NCBI GenBank assembly: GCA_008360975.2 | Contig: CM039211.1 | Span: 22,292,943 to 22,356,942, forward strand | Source of the DNA: Lichenostomus cassidix | Lineage: Eukaryota; Chordata; Aves; Passeriformes; Meliphagidae | Direction: 5' to 3' | DNA: 64,000 bases | Part shown: positions 12,938 through 25,289 of the stretch, piece by piece | How positions within the stretch are numbered: the stretch's first letter is position 1 | How the letters are laid out: every line of letters begins with the position of its first letter | The notes under the pieces: model-generated | Seen by the model: the letters and a program-made list of their open reading frames with translations, nothing else | The model's database searches: none | What the model was told of the DNA's origin: nothing | Position numbers and translations under genes: made by a program

Positions 12938-15168
12938 TCACTGATTTGCCCATTGTTTTCTACTACAAGAATTGCAGTATTTTAAAAAAGCTATGTACTG
13001 TTTATTAAGCATTAATAAAGAAAATTGAAAGGAATTACACCTACACATTTTCATTTAGTTTATACTGAAGAAGCAATGCATACAAAAATACGTGTTTATA
13101 GATAGAGTCTGTGAGCTCCTCAGTAGTTAGCATGCATCAGCAACTCCTATGAACTCACCAGACTTCCTTTAAACAAATGCCAGGGACAGCAGTCCTGGCC
13201 AAAGTAACTGGGGTGATACATCACAGCATGACATCAAAAAAAAGCCTCTAAGAAGACGGAGCACTGACAGCTGGGATGGTGTGAATTAAAAATTGGGCTT
13301 TCTCATTAATTACATGCCTTTATCCTACATAAAACACTGTAAGGTCACCTGAAAGCTGCTCAGATGTACAGAGCTGCTTTGAGTTTTTCTTGTGCTTGAA
13401 TCTCCACAAGACAAGAGGTTAAAAGACCCTTTTTAAGAAAGTGGAGGACCGTACGCATCCCTTCCTCTGAAGGACAGCAGTAGATGAGACCTCTGGCCCC
13501 CAAGCTGTAAGGAGGCAGGCCAGTGACCTGGCACTGGTTGCTGGGGTGTTCTTGGACTTTTCTGATTCTTATATTTTTCAATAACAGACTTTTTTTTTTT
13601 TTTTTTAAGAGACATAAATTGAAATGTTTCTTGTTTCAGAGAAATCTTGAAAATATAAAATAAATGGGAAGTTGTGGTCCAATTTCAACCCTCAGCAGGG
13701 GTGTCAAGAGAGGGAATCTGATGTATCTGCTGCAAACCACAGCAGCCATAGTTACACTGTCCCTCCCTGCCCAAACAACCCATTCCCCATTTTACTTTTG
13801 TCCTGTGGTACCACTTTAAAATAAATATTAATATTAATATAACCATTAATTTGCTACCTGTCTTAAGATGTTCTTCAGATAAATGTACCAGTCTTGGAAG
13901 GCACACCACCCATTATTAATATAACAGTTTTGAGATGCCACTTGGCAAACAAGCCATTACACAACATTTAGAGCTCTTATACAGCAAAGCCTCAAAGGGC
14001 ATATAATTTTAAGCTTTTCTCAAAGTCTTATGAAGGTCATAGAGCTTAAACACTTAGAGACATTGAACTGAGAAAGATTTCCCACACTACTGACTTGGCT
14101 CACCCTCCTATTTTGGGCAATCAGGTCATAGAAACTCTTGAAGGAACTTAGCAAGCTCTTTATATATAAGTATTCAGACTCTTTGGAGCAGTGAGGAAAT
14201 TGCAACTAATGAGTCAGCTATCTCTGGAGTAAAGAAATACACCAATATCAAGTAGTGACTTCCAAATATGATTATGTATTAGGAGTACATGGCCTTGGTC
14301 AATGTACTTGCAGATTAGGTATGGAACTATATGCATATATTGCATTTGCAAGAGTGTGACTGAACTAAAAAATCTCTGCTATTTTTGGGGTAGGCACAGA
14401 GTGTGTAAATTCTCGTTGGTCACATTTCTCTTCTTCCTTCTTTATAGCTAACATTTTAAAGCACAACATTTTAAAAGAAAGCTCAGACAACCAATGCAGA
14501 TTGAAGGAAAATGCTTCAATACTATTAATATACTGATATTCTAAAAAGCTCAGTAAACCTTTCCCCTAACATTTCTGATCAATGGCAAAAAGGTCTCCTC
14601 AGTTCAAAATGCATTGTATTATTTTTGCATTCCACTTCCAACGAGGAAGACATAGATAAGAATCCCTTTCAGACTTCAGGTTTATATAAGCTTTTTCAAA
14701 TCTGCCATCCTAAGAAGATGATGAGGCACTGCCAGGGCTGCAGAATGCTGTATGTTGATACTGGAGACAGAGTCTGAGATTTTCTAGCAAGTGGATTACT
14801 GAGGTGAAATACAGCAATGTCCTATCTCTTCTGTTTATAAATTTAGTGAGACAGTTGCATATAAGAACATATACAACGTAAGTTGCATATAAGTAAAATA
14901 ATATTTTTCAGCATTCATTTTCATTTATCTCTGACCAATTTTGTGAGTATTCTGGCTGAATCTGTTGCCACTTTTCCCATCAGTTTTTATTAATTTACTG
15001 GTTTAATAAATTAGCCTGGCATTAGATCCCAAGCAGGCATGAAGGCACCCTGGTGCTGGGGACCATATTGCTTGCCCTGTCACATGGAAAAGTTGTCTGT
15101 AGTTTAAGGATATGTTAAAAGAATCTGCAATACGAAAATAGTCTGTAATAAGAAATATATAACCTTCA

Positions 15169-15188
15169 ATATGTAATATATTACATAT
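15169..15188. repeat. 20-bp perfect palindrome, AT-rich
   Basis: ATATGTAATATATTACATAT reads the same on both strands. It lies between two copies of TCTGTAATAAGAA (about 15142-15154 and 15211-15223). Such AT palindromes are common in AT-rich DNA, and no protein-binding role can be claimed. Confidence 0.7.
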
Positions 15189-18019
15189 ATAATAAAATAA
15201 TCTGTAATAAGAATATCTGATGTTCACTAACAGAAAGGATAGATGTGGTGGCATTGAAAAATCAAACCATGTACTTACACTGCAGCTTAACCATTACACA
15301 ACTCGAGAGCCCCAAATTGTCTGAATTTTAAGACCGTTTAAACACACACAAAAATAACCTCAGCTGCTGTTCAAGCTGGCCTTCACTGTTTGAAACCTGG
15401 CCAGCATTTCTCAGAACTTGTAGTGTTTTTATCTATGAAGTATGTTCTGCACTAATAAATCACAAGGACATTTCACCACATTCTGTTCTGTATTGCTTTT
15501 GTTTGGTACTGAGAGTCTTGTTCTGCCCTTCTGATACCAATGGAACCCATGCTACTTGCTAATCTATGCTTATTTTAAATAAAAATTCAACTTCTTCTAA
15601 ATAAAGACAATTAAAATAGCAAAAAAATCACTGCTCACAATAAGTGAGCATGGAATATTTATTGCAATGACTAGAGAAACACCTGAGGCATCTATCCACC
15701 TTTTTGAAGAAAATTTCTAGGAGATTTGAAACAACAAGGACTTTGCAATTTGTTTTTTTCCAGAAAATCTGAAAATTTGCCTTCTGAATTTTTTTATATG
15801 GAAAAGTTTTGATACAGAGAAACTTTGAAGCACTGAGGTACTCAGAATGATAATGACAATTTATTTTCCAGCAGAAGGACATTTATTTGTAAAAGTTCAT
15901 TGAAAGCTTCTGCATATATAACAGCAAGAGGCTATGTTTCTTTCTGAATAGATCCTATAACATTTGTTCTGAAATGGGAGTGTAAATTAGGGTGAAATAA
16001 GATAATACAGACCAAAGCTACTCCTCTCACATCAGTTGAAAGGAGTGAGATGAAGGCTTCTTGGTCTTACATTCCTTCATCTTTGTCCTTTGTTTAACCT
16101 GATGGGTTAACTGGGAATTACACATTTTTTTCATTCTGGTTTGTTCTGTTATGTGTGAATCTCTCTCTAAGTGAAATGTTCTCATATGTTCTTCTCTACC
16201 ACAGTACCAATCTCAGTGCAGTTTTACACAAAAACTTGCAGTAGTATCAAGTTGGATCAATCCAACTGATTCCATGGCATATTATTACAAGAACTTGGTT
16301 TAGTATCTGTTAAGGATATGGTGGAACAGATCCATCCACTCTAAGGTATATAAAAAAATAATATTCTAAGGAGAAGGAGTCATGATATTACTGCACCATC
16401 ATAATCCTTAGCATTATGAAAGTAACAGAGAGCTATTGTGACTTCACTCCCATCCTTGAACAGTACATCAAAACACTGTGTTCCAAACTTCACTGTGTTT
16501 TCTAAACCCACTTTTCTATTGGAAGAGTATAGTAGAATGACACATAGATCTGACTTCCACTTATTTTACAAAATAAAAACCTTTGAAGCTTTGTGCTTCT
16601 ATATTAAATTTCTGTGCAAACTTTGCTGCATAGTAGCACTACAGAGAATTCACCTGGACAAAGATCATCAGTCCCCTAAGGGTTTCCTACCCAGAGTTCT
16701 CATCTGGAACTATTTTGAAACATTCAGACATTTATTTCATTAATTACATAATCCACAGATTCCACTAATTGTACTTTAGAACACAGACACTTCACGATAC
16801 AATTTGCCCAGACAGAAAAGCCAAATGTCTAATTCAAAGAACATTAGAAAAAACAGTATTAATTTTGCGTGGGGAAAAGGACAAAACAAGATTAAACCAG
16901 AATTCCCATATTCTAGTAAAATAACACAGAAATCTAAATTTAGAGTAAATCTGATGGATTGATCTGAAAAACAGACCCATGCAAAGGAAATGCAGTATAA
17001 ATATTCAAAGGAATTTTGATTACAAACATGTCTTCATTTTCAGCAAGCCTGAAATAGAAGTTGATCTTCAAATTGCAGCCATCTACTAATGGTATATAAT
17101 AATCCAGCACAGCAGTGCTCAGTTCTAATCCAATTTTCATATGGGAATTGTGACCTGAAATAAACTTTCTTATGGACTGTTCCCAGAGTCCAGGAAGGAA
17201 AATCCATGTAGCATGGTCATCACTATTAAGCAAGTTTCTTGATAATATTTCAAAGTGGTATATTCATACATCACAGAATTTACACTTGTTATTTAATTTT
17301 TTTTATGTGTCAGTAAAGCTTTAACTTTCAGAATTGTTATTCTCAGAGGCCATGATCTTCCAAAGACTCAGCTTTGTATGTTGAGACTAGTGCTCTGGAA
17401 ATGGATTGCTCACACATTAGGATCTTATCACATTAGGAGAGATCTGACCTATTTCTACACAGAGTAATTAACCCTGAACTACAGGGTATTAGCAAGAGAA
17501 GGATTAGCAAGATGTCACATATCCATATCTGTATCTGAGTTCATTTTTAATTTATGCCAACAGCAATTTCTTATTTTGTGGCAGCCCACAGTAAGTTCAC
17601 TGTGTTTCAGTTCATACACATCACCTCAGCTGGTTCCCTCTTAAGATTATTTTAGTGCTTGCTGACTGGTTTCTGCAGGTATCTCCTTTTCAAGGTCATT
17701 TTCTTTTACACCAATGACCTAACCTCTTCCTATTCTGTCAAATTCCATTAACATGGAATGTCAGGGTATTTGAGTTCTCAGTACCTTGGACAATCTTGCT
17801 CCTTTCAAGGCAAATATGTTTCAGATGCAACAAGTCTTTGTACTTCTGTCCACAGAATGGTATGAGAGGGCAGAGGCCAGAACAAAAGGCTACTCCAGCT
17901 GCCTAAATTGAACAAGATTTAGCTTTTAACAGTACTAATACTCTGGTAATTTGTCCAGTTGTACCTGATGGGCCATTAGTGGTGCTTGACAGAAAATGAT
18001 GCATTTCCAGAGGACAGCA

Positions 18020-18049
18020 TTTCAACTACCTGATTTTCAACTACCTGAT
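18020..18049. repeat. 15-bp tandem duplication
   Basis: The unit TTTCAACTACCTGAT occurs twice back to back (18020-18034 and 18035-18049), followed by a partial TTTTACCTGA. This looks like a simple replication-slippage duplication. Confidence 0.8.
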
Positions 18050-19569
18050 TTTACCTGAGGCAAAGATGAGACACCTCAAACAAGAACATTCTGGTTAGGA
18101 GACAACATTCTACTCTTTCTGGCACATAATTTTGTGCACAACTACTGCATTTTTTCCTCAATATGACTGATGTTCAGCCATTTCGTGTTTTCAGAGACCA
18201 AGAAAGTTCTAAGGAAATGTCACAGAGGTTAACGTATGATATTGCAAACTCAAACATAATCGGAAAGTCTGAATCATTTGATAATGGACAATTTGATGGG
18301 CCTGGACTGATACACAATATTTGCTTTAATAGATGCTGATACACTCTTAATGGTAATAATCACATCCCATCAATGCTGCCGTAATGCATTGGCTTTTTAA
18401 ACTAGAGTGATAGAGCAGTCTTTCAACCAGTTCTGGAAAGGGGGTCTATTGAGGCATCTAAATGAGAGCATTATGGATTTTAAGTGCTTCAATGATAGTT
18501 TTAGATTGTCAGCTTTGATTTATATAATTTATAGTTTGCACTACAGAACATGCAGATTGCCTCAGCACTTATCAAAATATGGGATATAATTTTGAAAGCA
18601 TTTAAAGTTTATGCTCCTGTAGATGGACAAATCCTTGAGGCACAAGGGTTCAGAAAATCTTAAATGTTAGATCAGAATGTCCAGGCAATTTTTACAAAAT
18701 ATATATTTTTGTTTCACCATTGCTTTAGTTTTTCCTTTCACTGTCTTATGTATTCCCTCCTGCTCTCTGAAATTTGTCTATTTGACTGTTGCTGAAACTG
18801 CAAAAACAAGAGTGGAAAGCCTAGCTGTGATAACATATATAGAGATGTGATGACTGGTTAGTGAACAATTTATTATCATTCCTGAATATTAATACTCTGA
18901 ATGTGCATGTTTACTGGACAATCCTGCAGGCACATATATGCATAACCTCTGGGAGATGGCAAGTCTACCAGCTGTAGGTGCATTTTGAGAAAATTTTTAA
19001 GGTGCCTGGAAGACAAATGTTGATGAGTGAAACCAAACAAAGTGAAGCCTGCAACCTTACAAAAATGTTGCTTCCCACAAAATGAAAATCTCTTTGCATG
19101 GATAAAGAACTGAAGTCTCATTCCCTAAACATGTCTCCTGTCACTACAATGAGTACCTCCTAGATTTCATGAACCCTTACATCTAGCATTGAATTGTAAG
19201 GGAGATTTTGACAGAAAGCAGGATTCTCTTTGTTTACCAACATATATGCATGCTATACATTATGCTACAGTGAAAATGTCTTTCTGGACAGTTTTGTTTT
19301 GGATATTTTGTGCTGTGTGAAAAATCTGAATGTTTTTATCTGGGAGCATCTTTCTAGGGAAAGAGAGGTACAGCCATGAGGCAGCTGAAGAATGAGTCCA
19401 GACCTGCTGAGAGGAACAGAGGGGATGCAAGAACGCAAATACCAGACAAGGTGGAAAGGAAGAGGCTCAGAAAGTTTGTAGTGGGTGAGGAAGGCACTGG
19501 AACATGCTGGGCTGGGATAAAGCACAAAAAGTTACTCTTTGCCAAGGCATTGCCCTGGTGAAGCTGTCA

Positions 19570-20647
19570 GCCATGGCTTGGACAGGTGTGCTGCTCACTG
19601 AGGAAAAATCTGGCTGGATGGCCAGGCGCAGAGAGTGATGGGGAGTGGTACTGCATCCAGGTGGTGGATTCTCCGTTGTGCTGTTCCCCAAGGCTCAGTG
19701 TTGGGACCAACTCTGTTTAATAACTTTATTGAAGATCTGGACAAGGTTATGAAGGGCACTGTCAGTAAGGTTTCAGTTGACACTAAGTTGGGTGGAAATG
19801 TTGGCCTGCTGGATGGTAGGAGGGCTCTACAGAGGGATCTGGACAGGCTGGATCAATGGTCAGAGGCCAATTAAATGAGGTTCAACATGGCCAGAATTTC
19901 AGGGTCCTGTGATTCTGCCACAACAGTTCCATACAGTGATACAGGTTGGGGAACTTGATTGAAAGTGCTCCAGCAGTAAAGAACCTGGGGGTGTCAGTCA
20001 GCAGTGGCTGCACATGAGCCAGAGTGTGCCCAGGTGGCCAAAAAGACCAAGGGCATCCTGGCTTATGTCAGCTATAGTGTGGCCAGGAGAATCCCAGCAG
20101 TGACCCTGTACTGGGCAGTGGTGAGGGTCACACCTTGAGCTCTGTGTTCAGTTTTGAACTCCTCATGACAAGAAAGACACTGAGGTGCTGAAGCATGTCC
20201 AGGGAAGTGCAACACAGCTGGGGAAGAGTTTGGAGCAAAAGTCCTGTCAGGAGCAACTGAGGCAGTTGGGGTTGTTTAGCCTGGAGAAAAGGAGGCGCAG
20301 GGAAGACCATTTTGCTGTCTACAACTCCCTGAAAGAAGTCTGATAGCCGGGTGGGGGTTGGTCTCTTCTCCCAAGCAACAAGTGACAGGACAAGAGGAGA
20401 TGGCCTCATACTGCTTGAGGAAAGATTCAGGTTGGACATCGGGAGGGATTTCTTCATGGAAAGCATGGATAAACACCAGAACAGGCTGCCCAGGGAGGTA
20501 GAGGCACCATCCCTGGAGGCGTTTGAGAAACAACTGGTCGCAGTACTTAATATCATGGTCTAGTTGACATGTTGGCTGCTGGTCAAAGGTTGGACTTCAT
20601 TATCTTAGAGGTTTTTTCCAACATAAGTGATTCTGAAATTCTGTGAA
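19570..20647 (+). mobile_element. CR1 LINE fragment: 3' half of reverse transcriptase ORF plus 3' end
   Basis: This is a 5'-truncated, decayed CR1 non-LTR retrotransposon. The plus-strand frame at 19635-19874 encodes a recognisable end of the reverse-transcriptase domain: the VPQGSVLGP motif, an LFN-FI-DLD stretch, then DTKLGG and ALQRDLDRLDQW. The frame then stops, and homology continues in shifted frames (around 20351-20563 the 'VGLFSQATSDRTRGDGL' and 'NRLPREV' blocks are visible). The acidic catalytic motif before DTKL, which in CR1 has two adjacent aspartates, reads SVD here, so the active site is lost. The 3' end resembles 'ggttggactt..tcttagaggttttttccaa' and finishes with a degraded CR1 terminal repeat at about 20629-20647. 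Minus-strand frames over this region (20128-20556) are shadows. The element cannot move by itself. Confidence 0.93.
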
Positions 20648-20858
20648 ATGGCCTGCCTTGAGTGGACAGAGTGGGCAAGGTAAAAATTTTTTAGTTATTT
20701 TATTAATTTGTTCCACTGGGCAGATCTAGGGCTACCTTCAGTTAAAGTTCAGCCATTCTAATGAAACAGCATTAAAGTTTCAAAGATCTTTTGAGTTTAA
20801 GGAAAAGGTGTGAGCTGGTGTGTCTTAAAGCTGTGGCCGACAGAGTAATATCAGAAGA

Positions 20859-20932
20859 CATGGCAGGAGGGTTGGAACTAGAGGATTTTTGAGGTGCCTT
20901 ATGGCCTAAACCATTCTGTGATTCAATGATTC
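20859..20932 (+). mobile_element. CR1 LINE 3'-end stub
   Basis: The final ~75 bases of a CR1 3' end are seen: 'catggcaggagggttggaacta', a 'gaggtgcc' block and ATTCTGTGATTCAATGATTC at the end. It lies 210 bases after the end of the larger CR1 fragment in the same orientation, and its different 3' sequence indicates a separate insertion or another CR1 subfamily. Confidence 0.88.
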
Positions 20933-21004
20933 AAACATGCTACATTTCCATTTCTGACTCAAAGATTGTGCAGTTTCAAAGACTGTGCAAAGAAGTTATA
21001 TTAC

Positions 21005-21009
21005 GCCTT
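21005..21009. repeat. Target-site duplication, left copy (GCCTT)
   Basis: Identical to 21592-21596 on the other side of the solo LTR. It marks the integration site. Confidence 0.85.
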
Positions 21010-21591
21010 TGTCCCGGGTTAATGATAAGACTCTCTCCTCCGAGAGCGAAGGGCCCCGACACCCCCTCCCCCACCCACAACAGAACCTCTCAGATGAAAG
21101 TGAAGAAAAACTATTTATTTAACAAAACCACGCAGAGTGCCCTACAAGGCACAGGGGAAGGGGAAAAACAAGGTGAAAGGCAGTTATTCAACCTGAATAA
21201 AAAGTCCTTTTCTCAGACGCAGTCCCTCTCCTCCTCGCCCCCCACCCGGGGCCGGGTGGAGCTCCCTGGAGAGCTCTGCTGTCCTCTGGCCCTCCTGGGT
21301 CTCCGGGTGGCAAAGCAGATCGAAGAGAAGGGGTCCAAACGAGGAAAAAAGAAGAAGAATGGAAAAAACGGGAACAGAGCTCACTCCGACCCCCGTCCAG
21401 CACGCAGTCTCTGCCGAGCGACGAATCCTCCCCCGGAGCGAGGCTTGGGGAAAATGTTTTCAAAAAAACCCGCGTTTCTCTCTGCGGCTGGGTGCAGTTA
21501 AAGAGACAGGACCACACATTTTTTTTTTCTTTCTTGGGCATATAAGCCAACGATAGGGGATAAAGGATTATCATATCATCAGTCCAAGACA
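21010..21591 (-). mobile_element. Solo LTR, endogenous retrovirus of ERVL type (minus strand)
   Basis: This 582-bp element has the terminal inverted repeat TGTC...GACA (21010-21013 and 21588-21591). It is flanked by a perfect 5-bp target-site duplication GCCTT (21005-21009 and 21592-21596); 5-bp duplications fit class III/ERVL integration. Transcription sense is minus: a TATA-like TTATATG lies near 21538-21544, about 50 bases inside the 5' end, and an AATAAA polyadenylation signal lies at 21114-21119 near the 3' end. The element is strikingly GC-rich and CpG-dense compared with its surroundings. No gag, pol or env sequence is present, so it is a solo LTR left by recombination between two LTRs. 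Open frames inside it (191 codons on plus at 20926-21501, 128 on minus) reflect low stop density in GC-rich DNA, not genes. The family is assigned from general resemblance to avian ERVL LTR 3' ends (...CCGGGACA). Confidence 0.88.
21114..21119 (-). promoter_or_regulatory. AATAAA polyadenylation signal of the solo LTR
   Basis: The canonical hexamer on the minus strand lies about 100 bases before the LTR 3' terminus. That placement fits an R-U5 boundary and supports the minus-strand orientation of the LTR. Confidence 0.6.
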
Positions 21592-21596
21592 GCCTT
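21592..21596. repeat. Target-site duplication, right copy (GCCTT)
   Basis: Identical to 21005-21009. Together with the TGTC/GACA termini it fixes the LTR boundaries. Confidence 0.85.
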
Positions 21597-24500
21597 TATC
21601 ACAGAGTCAGTATCTGACCTTGATGTCTTCTTGTAATTGAAATGATACTTATATTGTACTTTATTCTTGTTTACATACTGGAGACATAAGAGGTATCCAG
21701 CAATCCAGAAAAAATTAACCATCTATTGGAAAGAAGACAGAGGTGTATACCCACACACACACTCACAAGCTGATTACATTAAGGTTCTCTTTATCCAGGT
21801 ATTTAAACTCTAATTTCTGAGAGGAGAGGACCTGCACTACATAATGGTGAGGCAACAATTAACAAATGTTGCCATGCTGCATAGCAAAAATCTACTGGAA
21901 AAGCACTGGTCACTACTGTGCAAGAGTGCACTAAGGAATGCCTAGATGTATGCATCTTAAATGAAATTGATCTCACACATATTAATGTGCTTGTGTGTGT
22001 CTGTGTGTCCAGAGTCCTGCCTAGCATTATTCTTTTTTTTCTTCATTTTATTCCTGTTATTCTTGAAGATGTGGCATAAGGGGGAGTGACATTCCTTCTT
22101 ATTAGCCAGGGGCTGAACCAGTCCTTTAAAAAATCAGACAGCAACATGTGGGTAAAGAGATGCCGGTGCAACTTGAAGACAATGCCCTGTACAAAAGTGT
22201 GAGTACTGATCATCTGAACTCTTTTGTGTTAGCCGTGATGCATAAGACAGAAAAAGCCCAACCTGACCTTTACAACTGGGGCTGAATTTTCAAGACAGGT
22301 GGAGAAACATTAACAAATTTTTGTGAGTTGTGTAAAGGCAATGTCAAGTCACTGACAGATGATGGATGTGCATTAGTGCAACTGTTTTGTGCAGGCCTCG
22401 GTGCAAAAGTTTACTCTGCTGCTCATGTATTCTCATTTTTGCTTTCTTTCAGCTTTTTCCCTTTCCTCATCTAACACTTATACCTAGATAATACATAGAA
22501 AGTGAAATCCCATAGTGTCTGCTTGTCATGGCTCCTTTCCTTCTTTGGCACTCATTGGGCAAGGAGTGAAGGTGTTTGGTGAGTTTTATTGCAGTGCAGG
22601 ATCAAAGATTGAGGGCACTGGCACTGTCTGAATATTTCTTAGATCCACAAACGGTATTTCCATTAAAGAAAGGTTTGTCTTTGGTTTTCCACTAAACTTT
22701 ACACTCTAGCCTATTCCCCTTTCATCCTGCTCTGGAATCTTCTACGGAGATGTAATTTCAACATCATCTATTTTTCAGACCCTCCTCAAGAACTTAGTCT
22801 TGGCCACATGACAGTCCAACTCTTGTTTGGTATTACCCCATTCAACTGTAATGCCAGACTAAGATAATGCCTGTGGGATTTTAAGGCAGTTCTGAAGATG
22901 GAACTCCTTTATCTTGTCTGCCTTATTTGCTTTATTACTAAGCACATGCTTTTATACCTAACAGCATTAAAAAAAGGTCTTAGTTCCTTGCCCTAATTTT
23001 ACCTGATCATGCACATCACTCTTGAGCAGGACTCATTTTTAAAGAAAGTGCAGCATGTGTTAGCTAGATGATAGAAAAATTAAATAGTGACAAAAAGATG
23101 AAGTGAAATATCAAATGAAATTAATTATAGAGAAGGAGAGCAAAAGTTAGACAGTAAGAGCTAACATTATTCTCAGAAAAAGGTGACTTGCAAATTCATG
23201 TAGTTGCAGAAGAGAAAAGTGGTTTTTGTTTTGTTTGAAAAGACTTTACTGGATAAGCTAGCCACTGAAAAAAACAGTATTTGCCAGTCATTTGTAAGAA
23301 ATTATTTGAGCAGCAGGAAAAGCAGCTCACCATTAAGTAAATAAGCACTGCCATTCTTTCAATACAGCCACATCACCGTATAAATGGAAACATGGTAATG
23401 AAGATACACTAACTGACACCAACCCTCCCTTCCACAAAATCTGTGTAGATATTTATGGAAATTGCATGGAGTTTTGAGCCATTTATTCAAACCACAAATC
23501 ATACTTCAATTCTGCTTGGTGATTCTATTTTAATCTACATCCAGCGTATTATGGAACTGTGTTGCAATAGTAGGTCACCCTTCACCTTGAGAAGTTTTCA
23601 TGTATTTTCTGTCCAGACTTGGAGAATTCTCTTTATTTTCTTACCAGTAGTGGTTTATATTGACTGGAGTTACACTGTCTTTAAAGTTCTGTCTCATACC
23701 ACCAGGTAAGGTATTGCTAAGACATTTGTTACTTCTTTCTTCTGTTTCTGGGTGGAGAAAGAGCAATGTGTTGAAAACAGTCTGTACATTTGCAACTGCT
23801 AGTTAGTGAACCAAACAATAAAACACTGAGAATTTAGCAACAGGTCATATTTTAAAAACCCATTATTATGAAAAGTGTCTTTTAAGCTTGTTAAAGCCAT
23901 GTATAATATCCCAATTCTTACATAACTCTTCACTTGCTCACACCCCCCAAAAAAAAAGAAGAAAAAAAAAGAAAGGAGCTGAGGAGCTGAGAACTGCAGT
24001 ATAAAAGAACCCTCTATACAAGGGAATCATTCTTTTCTGCCTTATCTTAGAATAAACTGGTTCAAAAAAACCATATCTCTTAACTCTGAGTGTAAAATCA
24101 CTCTACCAGCAACTAGTAATCTCTTTGGAAAAACATGTCTCCTAATAGAAGCACTTTGGAGGAAAAAATAACCTAAACAAAATTATGAGCATATCTAGTT
24201 TTTTCACTGAGTTTAATATTCTCCTAATCTGTCATAATAATTGATTTGGGTTGCTGCCTAGATAAAGTTCTCTGCTGGATTGTGCAGCATTGGCTCTTAG
24301 CATATGAAAGTCTCTCACCTCAGAAATATTTTTTCTTTTGGCAAGTCATGGTTTGCAGGAGGTAATAAATATCTGGTCTTAGATCAAAACTGGCAGTTAT
24401 TAAAAGGCAAGCTTTTAGGTTCCAACCCTGCTTTGGGTTTGGAGAACAATAGTATTTAGTTTCTTTTTGACCTCTGCACTTCCTAGCTGGTAAAATGGCA

Positions 24501-25260
24501 TGTTTGTTTCATAGAAGATAGGGGTCTTGGAGTATATTTCGTTTTATATTTCCAAGAGTTCTTTTAAGGAGTGCTTGTATCAAGATGTTGAGTGGTTTTT
24601 CATACTTGCTTTTTTAACTGTTTCATTTTGATTTAGATGGATAGACTCTTGAATTAAATTCTAGTTGATTTCCTAAGTATCAGGAATTAACAGACTTACA
24701 ATAGTCATGTTATTGTTATATATTTTAGTTATACATTGCTTATGCAATTACTTCAGGAATATTATTACCTTACTTATGTAATAAATTAAACAACGCCTTA
24801 AACATAGCCCCAAGCAAATAAAAGTATACAGTTTTATGAGTTCTACAGTGCATGAATATTGTTTGAAATGCTTTTCATCTATATGCCTAGGACATGAGCT
24901 CAGGAAAGTAGGCTTTTGCCTTCCAGGAGAGGAATGCAAACAAAATTCACCTCTGGGTTGAGAGGAAGCACGCTGTCTATGTATTGTGTAAGAGCACACT
25001 GTGTACATTAAATAAGCCCATATGCTGGCTCCTAGATGTGAATTTCATCTGCACCTAATGATACGTACACAAACTGCACAATGACACATTATTGACACAT
25101 CCAATATACAGTTGTTTATAGTTATTCTCTTAAGAAATTACATAAAATTACTGATGTGGGCCGTACTGTGCTATGGTTCATTTTTTCCAATTTTGTGGGG
25201 TGGAGGACGAACCAGATTGAATGACAATGAGAAATTTTAAGTTTGTCCATGTAGTGGAAA

Positions 25261-25289
25261 TGTGGAGTTTTAGCTTCAAAAACTCCACA
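25261..25289. repeat. Perfect 11-bp stem hairpin
   Basis: TGTGGAGTTTT at 25261-25271 is followed by a 7-base spacer and its exact reverse complement AAAACTCCACA at 25279-25289. The stem is too short for a typical microRNA precursor, and pairing does not extend outward. Confidence 0.75.

Larger units (their letters stand above)
12938..19569. other. AT-rich non-coding stretch
   Basis: No gene is recognised. A pure T run lies at 13590-13606. There is a 20-bp palindrome at 15169-15188, a 15-bp tandem duplication at 18020-18049, and a 13-bp direct repeat (AGTTGCATATAAG at 14853-14865 and 14881-14893). Open frames reach about 101 codons (16438-16743 plus) with no recognisable content. Confidence 0.55.

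Noticed and set aside
20128..20556. 142-codon minus-strand open frame
   Set aside because: It is antisense to the CR1 reverse-transcriptase fragment, whose plus-strand translation is recognisable.
20926..21501. 191-codon plus-strand open frame, the longest in the window
   Set aside because: It lies mostly inside the solo LTR (21010-21591). GC-rich LTR sequence has few stop codons, and the frame has no recognisable domain.
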